Below are positions 6,353-11,721 of a DNA stretch of 12,362 nt, one piece after another (the stretch's first letter is position 1; every line of letters begins with the position of its first letter). The notes beneath the pieces were generated by a model that was not told the origin of the DNA, made no database searches, and saw only the letters and a program-made list of their open reading frames with translations. The stretch covers positions 1-12,362 of the forward strand of contig DASWIP010000134.1 in NCBI GenBank assembly GCA_036397635.1, read 5' to 3'. A program made the position numbers and the translations under genes. Origin of the DNA: DASWIP01 sp036397635 (GTDB lineage: Bacteria > Actinomycetota > AC-67).

Positions 6353-8181
6353 GCGATCACGGCACCGAGCTGTGATCCGTCGGCGCGCACGGCAGGAAGG
6401 CGAACCCGGAACGTGGTTCCCTCACTGTGGGCGCTCGAGACCTCGATGGATCCCCCGAGCGCCTCGACCAGCCGGCGCGTGATGTACAAGCCGAGCCCGA
6501 ATCCATCCCCGTGGCGACGCAGCGAGCCCCCGACCTGGTAGAAGCGGTCGAAGATCCGCTCCAGGTCTTCGGGCGAGATACCGTGTCCCTCGTCGGTCAC
6601 CTCGAGCAGCAGCGTTGATCCGTCGTGGTGCGCGGTTACCCGAACCGTGGTCTGATCGGAAGAGAACTTCAACGCGTTGTCCACGAGGTTTCGCACGACC
6701 TGGCGGAGGCGGTGCCCGTCTGTGTGGAACGCGGGGACGTCGGTGGGGATGGCGACCGACACGCGGCCGGCTCGATGGCCGATCTCGGCGAGGACGTCGG
6801 ACATCGCGTCGTGCAGCTGGACGTCCTCCATGCGCAAGCTGACGCCGCCGGCGTCGATATGCGAGACCATGAGCAGATCCTCGACCAAGCGTGCGAGCCG
6901 TTCGGCCTGCCGGTCCAGGATGGCTAGGAACTCCTGGAGATCCTCCGCGGACACGTCGATGTCGGTTCGTCGCAGCGTCTTGATCGAGCCTTGGATCGCC
7001 GTCAGCGGCGTGCGGAGCTCATGTGAGGCGATCGCGATGAAATCGGATCGCATCTGATCGAGCTCGCGCAGCTGCTCGACCATCGCGCGCTCCTTCGATA
7101 GGAGCCGCGCGTTCTCGATCACCAGTGCCATCTGGTCGGCGAGGCGACCCAGGCGCGCGGCGTCGGTATCGTCGAACGAATCGACATCCGGGCTCTCGCA
7201 ATCCAGGACGCCGATGATCTGATCGGCGGCCTTGATCGGGACGGTGATCTGCGAGCGGGTCGAGCGCTCGACCTGCACATACCGGGGATCGGCGCCGACG
7301 TCGGGGATGACCTCGGTCTGCCCGCTGATGGCAACGGCGCCGCTGATGCCTTCCCCGATCGCCAGCGACGCGCGGCGGGCGACCGGCGTGAAGCCGTGAA
7401 GCGCGACGACGTTGAGACGGTCTTCCTCGCGCATCAGCACCGCGATGTGGTGATAGCCGAGGTCGCGCGCGATCGCCTCGATCATCCGCTGGAGCGCCTC
7501 CTGCATCCCGGCCGCTGCGACACCGGCCAGGATCACCTGCTGGAACGCGGTGCTCTCTGCGCGGGCGATGTGCTCGCGGTCGGCGAGCTGCTCGAGAATG
7601 ACGGCCCGGTCGAGAGCTTGCTCGCGCTCCCGTGTGAGGTCGCGCCCCATCACGCCGGCGAACGCGCCGACGATCCCCAGGAACCCGATCCGGAACGTGA
7701 GGCTGTCGAAGTAGATGGGGAAGTCGTAGGACGTGTTGCGGTAGATCTCGCGGGCTCCCTCGATGGGCAGCGCGAACAGCACCGGCAACAGCGCGCCCTT
7801 GAGCTGGTACCGGAGCGCGCCTTCGAGGCTCGCGAACGCCAGGATGACCCAGGTGCTGCCGAACTGCTCGAAGCTGAACGCCCACACGAGACCCCAGATC
7901 GCGGCCATGTCGGCGGCGAAGGCGACGACGCCGATCCGGCGCAGCTGCTCGGCGGAAGCGTCGCCCCGCAGCTTCCGGTGCACGATGACGTTCACCAGGG
8001 CGAGCAGCGCGAGACCTGATCCCGCGAAGGTGTACATGGCGCGCGGCACGACCGTGCCGGGGAAAGGCTGGTAGGAGACGATCTGGAAGATCCCGAACGC
8101 GATGCCGAACCAGCGGATACGCGCCAAGGCGCGCTCGAACCGGCGCTGCCGGTCGAGGTGCGGCGTCGTCGTTGCTCCCAT
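6349..8181 (-). CDS. Membrane-anchored GAF-domain sensor histidine kinase
   Basis: A 610-residue kinase. Residues about 22-190 hold several hydrophobic segments (probably five or six membrane passes), then a short charged helix. A GAF domain covers about 220-365 (LGYHHIAVLMREED, GVLDCESPD). HisKA contains the H-box SHELRTPLTAIQG with phosphoacceptor His387. The HATPase domain has N-box VDNALKF (Asn502), G1 DEGHGI, F-box FDRFYQ and G2 GFGLGLYI. The catalytic parts are complete. The start at 8181 is chosen because AAGGGG lies 6 nt upstream on the minus strand; the open frame extends further, but only into ffh and without family-like sequence. No canonical response regulator is adjacent. The convergent ANTAR protein lacks the expected phosphoacceptor. 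The stimulus is unknown; GAF domains bind small ligands or cofactors, and the N-terminal membrane domain may sense something else. Confidence 0.93.
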   Translation of the reverse strand: MGATTTPHLDRQRRFERALARIRWFGIAFGIFQIVSYQPFPGTVVPRAMYTFAGSGLALLALVNVIVHRKLRGDASAEQLRRIGVVAFAADMAAIWGLVWAFSFEQFGSTWVILAFASLEGALRYQLKGALLPVLFALPIEGAREIYRNTSYDFPIYFDSLTFRIGFLGIVGAFAGVMGRDLTREREQALDRAVILEQLADREHIARAESTAFQQVILAGVAAAGMQEALQRMIEAIARDLGYHHIAVLMREEDRLNVVALHGFTPVARRASLAIGEGISGAVAISGQTEVIPDVGADPRYVQVERSTRSQITVPIKAADQIIGVLDCESPDVDSFDDTDAARLGRLADQMALVIENARLLSKERAMVEQLRELDQMRSDFIAIASHELRTPLTAIQGSIKTLRRTDIDVSAEDLQEFLAILDRQAERLARLVEDLLMVSHIDAGGVSLRMEDVQLHDAMSDVLAEIGHRAGRVSVAIPTDVPAFHTDGHRLRQVVRNLVDNALKFSSDQTTVRVTAHHDGSTLLLEVTDEGHGISPEDLERIFDRFYQVGGSLRRHGDGFGLGLYITRRLVEALGGSIEVSSAHSEGTTFRVRLPAVRADGSQLGAVIA

Positions 8182-8193
8182 CTTCGGCCCCTT

Positions 8194-8232
8194 GGTAAGA
8201 ACCGCGGCCCACTTCCGCGGTGAAGCCTTACC
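8194..8232 (-). promoter_or_regulatory. Structured leader hairpin next to the kinase ribosome binding site
   Basis: Two nested arms pair: GGTAAG (8194-8199) with CTTACC (8227-8232), and ACCGCGG (8201-8207) with CCGCGGT (8215-8221) around a 7-nt loop, leaving a 1x5 internal loop. In the minus-strand transcript the outer stem ends directly against the AAGGGG Shine-Dalgarno (8188-8193). It could tune kinase translation, or act as a DNA operator because the arms are palindromic. No convincing kinase promoter is seen upstream. Confidence 0.45.
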
Positions 8233-8294
8233 TAAGTGTCTATCGGCGCGATGCTCGGACACCTGTACGTAGGGAACCGGATCCGGACGAACCG

Positions 8295-8320
8295 GACACC
8301 GAGCGCGCCCCGGCGGTGTC
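8295..8320. promoter_or_regulatory. Inverted repeat at the ffh promoter, candidate operator
   Basis: GACACCG at 8295-8301 and CGGTGTC at 8314-8320 are perfect inverted repeats with a 12-nt spacer. The right arm ends 2 nt before the ffh -10 box, so the dyad covers the -35/spacer region. The 8-mer CGGACACC at 8293-8300 recurs at 8256-8263, and GTGTC is also present at 8236-8240. A DNA-binding regulator acting on ffh, the kinase or both is possible, but the factor is unknown. Confidence 0.42.
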
Positions 8321-8322
8321 AG

Positions 8323-8328
8323 TAGTAT
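8323..8328 (+). promoter_or_regulatory. -10 box of ffh, leaderless geometry
   Basis: TAGTAT fits TAnnnT and ends 7 nt before the ATG at 8336, placing the transcription start at or one base before the start codon. No Shine-Dalgarno is present. The upstream in-frame ATG at 8327 overlaps this box and would hardly be transcribed from it, which supports the 8336 start. Confidence 0.55.
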
Positions 8329-8335
8329 GGCCGCC

Positions 8336-9775
8336 ATGTTCGAGGGCCTCAGCGATCGGATCGAGGGCGTCCTCGGCCGCCTCCGGGGGAAGGGCAAGCT
8401 CTCTCCCGAGCAGGTCGAGGAGGTCCTGCGCGAGGTCAGGCTCGCGCTGCTCGAAGCCGACGTCCACACCGCTGTGGTGCGTGGCTTCCTGAGCAGGGTC
8501 CGCGAGCGTGCCGTCGGCGACGAGGTGACCAAGGCGCTCGGCCCCGCCCAGCAGGTCGTCAAGATCGTCCACGAGGAGCTGGTCCGGATCCTCGGCGGTC
8601 AGGCCGCGCCCCTCACGTACTCGCCGAAGCCGCCGACGGTCATCATGCTGGCGGGGCTGCAGGGCTCGGGGAAGACGACGGCCGCGGGTAAGCTCGCGCT
8701 GTTTCTGTCCAAGCGAGGCAAGAAGCCGCTGCTGGTGGCCTGCGACCTGCAGCGCCCCGCTGCCGTCGAGCAGCTCAAGCTGGTCGGCGACCAGATCGGC
8801 ATCCCGGTCGTCACCCGCACTGGCATGACCCCGGTCGAGGTCGCCGGCGAGGGACTCAGCGAGGCCAAGCGCCTGCAGCGCGACGTGGTGATCGTCGACA
8901 CGGCCGGCCGTCTGCACGTCGACGAGGAGATGATGGCCGAGGCCGCGGCGATCAGGGACCGCGTCGATCCGACCGAGACCTTGTTCGTCGCCGACTCGAT
9001 GACCGGTCAGGACGCGGTCAACGTCGCGACGGCGTTCCTCGAGCGCGTCGATTACAGCGGCATCATCCTGACCAAGCTGGATGGTGATGCGCGCGGTGGT
9101 GCCGCGCTGTCGATCGCGGAGGTCTCCGGCCGGCCGGTCAAGTTCGCCTCGGTCGGGGAGCGCCTCGACGCGTTCGAGCCCTTCCATCCCGATCGCATGG
9201 CGTCCCGGATCCTGGGGATGGGCGACATGCTGACCCTGATCGAGAAGGCCGAAGAGGCCTACGAGGAGGATCAGCAGGCCGAGCTGGAAGAGAAGATCCT
9301 CAAGCAGACCTTCTCGCTCGAGGATTTCCTTGAGACGATGAAGGGGCTCCGCAAGATGGGGCCGCTGCAATCCCTGATCGGCATGATGCCGGGGATGCGT
9401 CAGCAACTGAAGGACGTCGAGGTGGACGAGAGCGACCTCGCGCGCGTCGAGGCGATCATCCATTCGATGACGCCGGCCGAGCGCCGCGACCCCGCGCTGC
9501 TGAACAAGAGTCGCAAGCAGCGGGTGGCGCGTGGATGCGGTCGCACGCCGCAGGACGTCAACATGCTGCTGCGGCAGTTCGATCAGGCCAAGGTCCTGAT
9601 GAAGGCGGTCGCCGCCGGCGGAGGCATGCCCTCGGTGCCCGGGATGGGCCAGCAGGCGGCGCCGGGGATGCGCGGTGGCGGGCGGCCGTCGCCACACAGG
9701 GCCCAGCCCAAGGATCGCACCAAGCGACCCAAGCTGCACCACAAGAACAAGAAGAAGAAGCGCAAGAAGAAGTAG
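8336..9775 (+). CDS. ffh: Signal recognition particle protein Ffh
   Basis: A 479-residue SRP54-type GTPase that binds 4.5S RNA and signal sequences emerging from the ribosome and docks with FtsY. The N domain starts MFEGLSDRIEGVLGRL, the usual family start, so ATG 8336 is preferred over 8327. The G domain has GLQGSGKTT at 107-115, DLQRPAA, DTAGR at 188-192, TKLDGDARGG from 246 and SVGERLDAFEPFHPDR. The Met-rich M domain includes MKGLRKMGPLQSLIGMMPGM. The RNA-binding segment SRKQRVARGCGRTPQDVN is intact. The C-terminus is a Gly/Pro stretch and a very basic lysine-rich tail (KNKKKKRKKK). ffh heads the translation cluster, although a hairpin and a -10 box separate it from rpsP. The 4.5S RNA gene is not in the window. 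Confidence 0.97.
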   Translation: MFEGLSDRIEGVLGRLRGKGKLSPEQVEEVLREVRLALLEADVHTAVVRGFLSRVRERAVGDEVTKALGPAQQVVKIVHEELVRILGGQAAPLTYSPKPPTVIMLAGLQGSGKTTAAGKLALFLSKRGKKPLLVACDLQRPAAVEQLKLVGDQIGIPVVTRTGMTPVEVAGEGLSEAKRLQRDVVIVDTAGRLHVDEEMMAEAAAIRDRVDPTETLFVADSMTGQDAVNVATAFLERVDYSGIILTKLDGDARGGAALSIAEVSGRPVKFASVGERLDAFEPFHPDRMASRILGMGDMLTLIEKAEEAYEEDQQAELEEKILKQTFSLEDFLETMKGLRKMGPLQSLIGMMPGMRQQLKDVEVDESDLARVEAIIHSMTPAERRDPALLNKSRKQRVARGCGRTPQDVNMLLRQFDQAKVLMKAVAAGGGMPSVPGMGQQAAPGMRGGGRPSPHRAQPKDRTKRPKLHHKNKKKKRKKK

Positions 9776-9777
9776 GC

Positions 9778-9811
9778 GTCTCGCCTCCTCGGACGCGGAG
9801 GTCGGAGAGAC
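9778..9811 (+). terminator. Two-part hairpin between ffh and rpsP
   Basis: GTCTC (9778-9782) pairs with GAGAC (9807-9811), and CCTCC (9784-9788) with GGAGG (9797-9801), giving a stem with a 1x5 internal loop starting 3 nt after the ffh stop. There is no T-tract. It is a probable terminator or attenuator ahead of the rpsP promoter. Confidence 0.42.
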
Positions 9812-9849
9812 TGTCTGCCGCACAGGTGGCGAAGGTGCTCGGGCTTCGG

Positions 9850-9855
9850 TACCCT
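9850..9855 (+). promoter_or_regulatory. Candidate -10 box of rpsP
   Basis: TACCCT fits TAnnnT and ends 9 nt before the rpsP ATG, so any leader would be 2-3 nt. No Shine-Dalgarno precedes the ATG, and no clear -35 box is seen. In GC-rich DNA a TAnnnT match alone is weak; the support comes from the same arrangement at smc and ffh. Confidence 0.38.
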
Positions 9856-9864
9856 TGCCCGGCC

Positions 9865-10143
9865 ATGGTTCGAATCAGGCTCCTCCGCACGGGCAAGCGT
9901 AAGCAGCCCTCGTACCGCGTCGTGGTCGCAGACCAGCGGTCGCCTCGTGATGGGCGCTTCGTAGAGATCATCGGGAACTACAACCCGTTGACCAACCCGT
10001 CGCAGATCACCCTCGACGAGGAGCGCGCGCTCCATTGGCTCGGCCGCGGCGCCCAGCCGTCCGAGAGCGCCATGGCCCTGCTGAAGCGAATGGGGATATG
10101 GCAGAAACACAAGGCAGCCCGCAAGACGGCGAAGACGTCGTAA
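9865..10143 (+). CDS. rpsP: 30S ribosomal protein S16
   Basis: A 92-residue small-subunit protein that binds 16S rRNA and aids 30S assembly. The family core is clear: MVRIRLLRTGKRKQPSYRVV at 1-20, then ADQRSPRDGRFVEIIGNYNP and the WLGRGAQPSESAMALLKR region. A basic tail (KHKAARKTAKTS) closes it. The start at 9865 gives the conserved N-terminus. An open extension further upstream reads into ffh and has no S16-like sequence. The gene is first in a compact unit with khpA, rimM and trmD. Confidence 0.97.
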   Translation: MVRIRLLRTGKRKQPSYRVVVADQRSPRDGRFVEIIGNYNPLTNPSQITLDEERALHWLGRGAQPSESAMALLKRMGIWQKHKAARKTAKTS

Positions 10144-10370
10144 GCGGAACCCTCGCCTACCTCGCGCGCGCGCTGGTCGAGCATCCCGAGGATGTTCGGG
10201 TCGAGACGTCTCCGGGCGAGCGCGGCACCATCTACAAGCTGCACGTCCATCCCGACGACATGGGCCGTGTGATCGGCCGCGGCGGCCGCATCGCGCGCGC
10301 GATCCGTCAGGTCACCCGCGCTGCCGCCGCCCGCGTGGGCACCGGCGCATTCATCGAGATCGGCGACTAG
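10098..10370 (+). CDS. khpA: KH-domain RNA-binding protein KhpA
   Basis: A 90-residue type II KH protein. The GxxG loop is GRGG at 60-63 in MGRVIGRGGRIARAIRQV, and the preceding LAYLARALVEHPEDVRV matches the family N-terminus. KhpA binds RNA, often with KhpB/Jag, and influences cell shape and RNA metabolism in several Gram-positive bacteria. The start is inside rpsP: ATG 10098 is the last possible start before the conserved core, so the genes overlap by 46 nt in different frames and are probably translationally coupled. A GGGG four bases upstream may serve as a weak ribosome binding site. This position between rpsP and rimM is conserved in actinobacteria and Firmicutes. The extra N-terminal 12 residues (MAETQGSPQDGE) are polar and probably disordered. 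Confidence 0.93.
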   Translation: MAETQGSPQDGEDVVSGTLAYLARALVEHPEDVRVETSPGERGTIYKLHVHPDDMGRVIGRGGRIARAIRQVTRAAAARVGTGAFIEIGD

Positions 10371-10386
10371 TGGAGTCGGGGCACTA

Positions 10387-10884
10387 ATGCCGGACGCCGA
10401 CCGACTCGTGGTCGGCCGGATCGTCAAGGCCCACGGGATCGGGGGTGAGGTCGCCGTCGACGTCATCTCAGAGGCGCCCGGCCGCTTCGCGCCGGGCGCG
10501 ACGCTGCTCGAGGGGAACCGCACGCTGACCGTGGAAGCGGCCAGGCCCCACCAGGGCCGGCTGCTGGTGAAGTTCGCCGAGATCCCCGATCGAACCGCGG
10601 CCGAGGGCCTGCGCGGGGTGCCGCTCACGATCCCCGCAGAGGCGGCGGAACCGCTGCCCGAGGGGACGTGGTACCCGCATCAGCTCGAGGGGCTTCAGGT
10701 CGTGGATCCCAACGGTGTCGAGCTGGGGCGCTGGGTGCGCGCCGAGGAGATGCCGGCCCACGATGTGTGGGTGATCCACGCTGGCGACCATGAGGTGATG
10801 GTTCCGGCCGTGCAAGCATTGGTGCGCGAGGTCGACATCGAGGGCGGCCGGATCGTCATCGACCCACCCGAGGGCTTGTTCTGA
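10387..10884 (+). CDS. rimM: Ribosome maturation factor RimM
   Basis: A 165-residue factor needed for late 30S assembly near the 16S rRNA 3' domain; it is known to bind S19. The N-terminal RimM barrel has VGRIVKAHGIGGEVAVDVIS at 9-28 and the RTAAEGLRGVPLTIP stretch. The C-terminal PRC barrel covers about residues 95-160 (WYPHQLEGLQVVD, ending IVIDPPEGLF). Length is typical. ATG 10387 follows the khpA stop by 16 nt; GGAG at 10372-10375 and CGGGG at 10378-10382 are possible ribosome binding sites. The stop overlaps the trmD start by one base (TGATG), implying coupled translation. The rpsP-rimM-trmD order is one of the most conserved bacterial ribosomal neighbourhoods. Confidence 0.96.
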   Translation: MPDADRLVVGRIVKAHGIGGEVAVDVISEAPGRFAPGATLLEGNRTLTVEAARPHQGRLLVKFAEIPDRTAAEGLRGVPLTIPAEAAEPLPEGTWYPHQLEGLQVVDPNGVELGRWVRAEEMPAHDVWVIHAGDHEVMVPAVQALVREVDIEGGRIVIDPPEGLF

Positions 10885-11579
10885 TGCGCATCGACGTGAT
10901 CACGATCTTCCCGGAGTTCTTCTCCGGGCCGCTCGGGGCAGGGCTGCTGGGGCGCGCGCGCGCGGCCGGGATCCTGGACGTTCGCGTGCACGACCTGCGG
11001 GACCAGGCGACCGACAAGCACCGAACGGTGGACGACGAGCCGTTCGGGGGTGGGCCGGGCATGGTCATGAAGCCCGAGCCCTGGTTCGCGGCGGTCGAGG
11101 CGCTGGAGCGGTGGGAGGACGCGCGCCGGATCGTGCTCACGCCGGCCGGCCGCCGCCTCAACCAGCCCCTGGTCGAGCAGCTCCGCGACGCCGAGCATCT
11201 GATCCTGCTGTGCGGCCGTTACGAAGGCATCGATGAGCGCGTCGCCGAAGGCCTGGCGACCGACGAGATATCGATCGGCGACTACGTGCTGCAGGGCGGG
11301 GAGGCCGCCGCGCTGGTGGTCATCGAGGCGGTCGGGCGCCTGGTCCCCGGCGTGGTCGGTGACGCCGCCTCGCTGGACCAGGAGTCGTTCACGACCGGGC
11401 TGCTGGACCACCCCCACTACACCCGGCCGGCCGAGTTCCGGGGCCTGGCGGTCCCGGAGGTCCTGCTCTCTGGGGATCACGCCGCCATCGAGGCCTGGCG
11501 GCGGGAGCAAGCGCGGCGCCGGACCGTCGAGCGACGGCCCGACCTGCTCGAGGATGGGTCTTCCGACCGACCCGCGTAG
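10884..11579 (+). CDS. trmD: tRNA (guanine-N1)-methyltransferase TrmD
   Basis: A 231-residue SPOUT-family enzyme that methylates N1 of G37 in tRNAs using S-adenosylmethionine and prevents +1 frameshifting. It has the N-terminal MRIDVITIFPEFF, the DDEPFGGGPGMVMKPEP motif, LLCGRYEGIDER, and the trefoil-knot SAM-binding SIGDYVLQGGE followed by VIEAVGRLVPGVVG. LLDHPHYTRPAEFRG follows. The C-terminal helical part ends with ERRPDLLEDGSSDRPA. All knot motifs are intact and the length is typical. The start codon overlaps the rimM stop (TGATG), so rimM and trmD are translated as a coupled pair. A promoter for rplS follows 18 nt after the stop. Confidence 0.97.
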   Translation: MRIDVITIFPEFFSGPLGAGLLGRARAAGILDVRVHDLRDQATDKHRTVDDEPFGGGPGMVMKPEPWFAAVEALERWEDARRIVLTPAGRRLNQPLVEQLRDAEHLILLCGRYEGIDERVAEGLATDEISIGDYVLQGGEAAALVVIEAVGRLVPGVVGDAASLDQESFTTGLLDHPHYTRPAEFRGLAVPEVLLSGDHAAIEAWRREQARRRTVERRPDLLEDGSSDRPA

Positions 11580-11596
11580 GCAGAACCGCCGGCTGC

Positions 11597-11605
11597 TGGT
11601 AGTAT
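11597..11605 (+). promoter_or_regulatory. Extended -10 promoter of rplS
   Basis: TGGTAGTAT (TG at 11597-11598, TAGTAT at 11600-11605) is a strong extended -10 box, with the same TAGTAT hexamer as ffh. The start site would be near 11612, leaving a leader of about 110 nt. No good -35 box is seen. It suggests rplS can be transcribed independently of trmD. Confidence 0.5.
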
Positions 11606-11611
11606 CGTTGC

Positions 11612-11629
11612 CCGGTCCCATGGGACCGG
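11612..11629 (+). promoter_or_regulatory. Perfect 18-bp palindrome at the predicted rplS transcript start
   Basis: CCGGTCCCATGGGACCGG is a perfect palindrome. In RNA it folds as a 7-bp stem with a CAUG loop. Given the -10 box at 11600-11605, it would form the very 5' end of the mRNA. It may protect the transcript, control initiation or serve as a DNA-binding site. Confidence 0.5.
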
Positions 11630-11636
11630 CATACCG

Positions 11637-11716
11637 GCTCTGTATCCGCCCAGCTCGAACCCTGGCCGGCTCGCAACCTGTCCGGCTCGCAACCTGTCCA
11701 GCTCGAAACTTGGAGT
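11637..11716 (+). repeat. Five phased 16-nt repeats in the rplS leader
   Basis: Units start every 16 nt at 11637, 11653, 11669, 11685 and 11701, each beginning GCTC. Units 3 and 4 read GCTCGCAACCTGTCC plus G or A. Unit 2 (GCTCGAACCCTGGCCG) and unit 5 (GCTCGAAACTTGGAGT) diverge modestly, and unit 1 is degenerate (10 of 16 matches to unit 4). Unit 5 contains the GGAG ribosome binding site at 11712-11715. Confidence 0.85.
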
Positions 11717-11721
11717 GTCCC

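Noticed and set aside
8327..8335. Upstream ATG of ffh (MAAMFEG)
   Set aside because: It overlaps the -10 box, and Ffh proteins normally begin at the MFE sequence encoded from 8336.
8182..8562. N-terminal extension of the histidine kinase into ffh
   Set aside because: The extra sequence is Ser/Arg/Pro-rich and antisense to ffh. A ribosome binding site 6 nt before 8181 gives a better start.
9500..9560. Cys in the Ffh RNA-binding motif (RGCG rather than RGSG) as an unusual substitution
   Set aside because: Cys at this position also occurs in well-studied Ffh proteins such as that of Escherichia coli, so it is ordinary variation.
8240..9823. A 527-codon minus-strand open frame covering ffh
   Set aside because: It is low-complexity Leu/Arg/His-rich sequence without motifs, opposite a complete Ffh. 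It is a shadow of codon bias.
9535..9864. Upstream extension of rpsP into the 3' part of ffh
   Set aside because: The extension is out of frame with ffh and unlike S16. The conserved S16 N-terminus begins at 9865.
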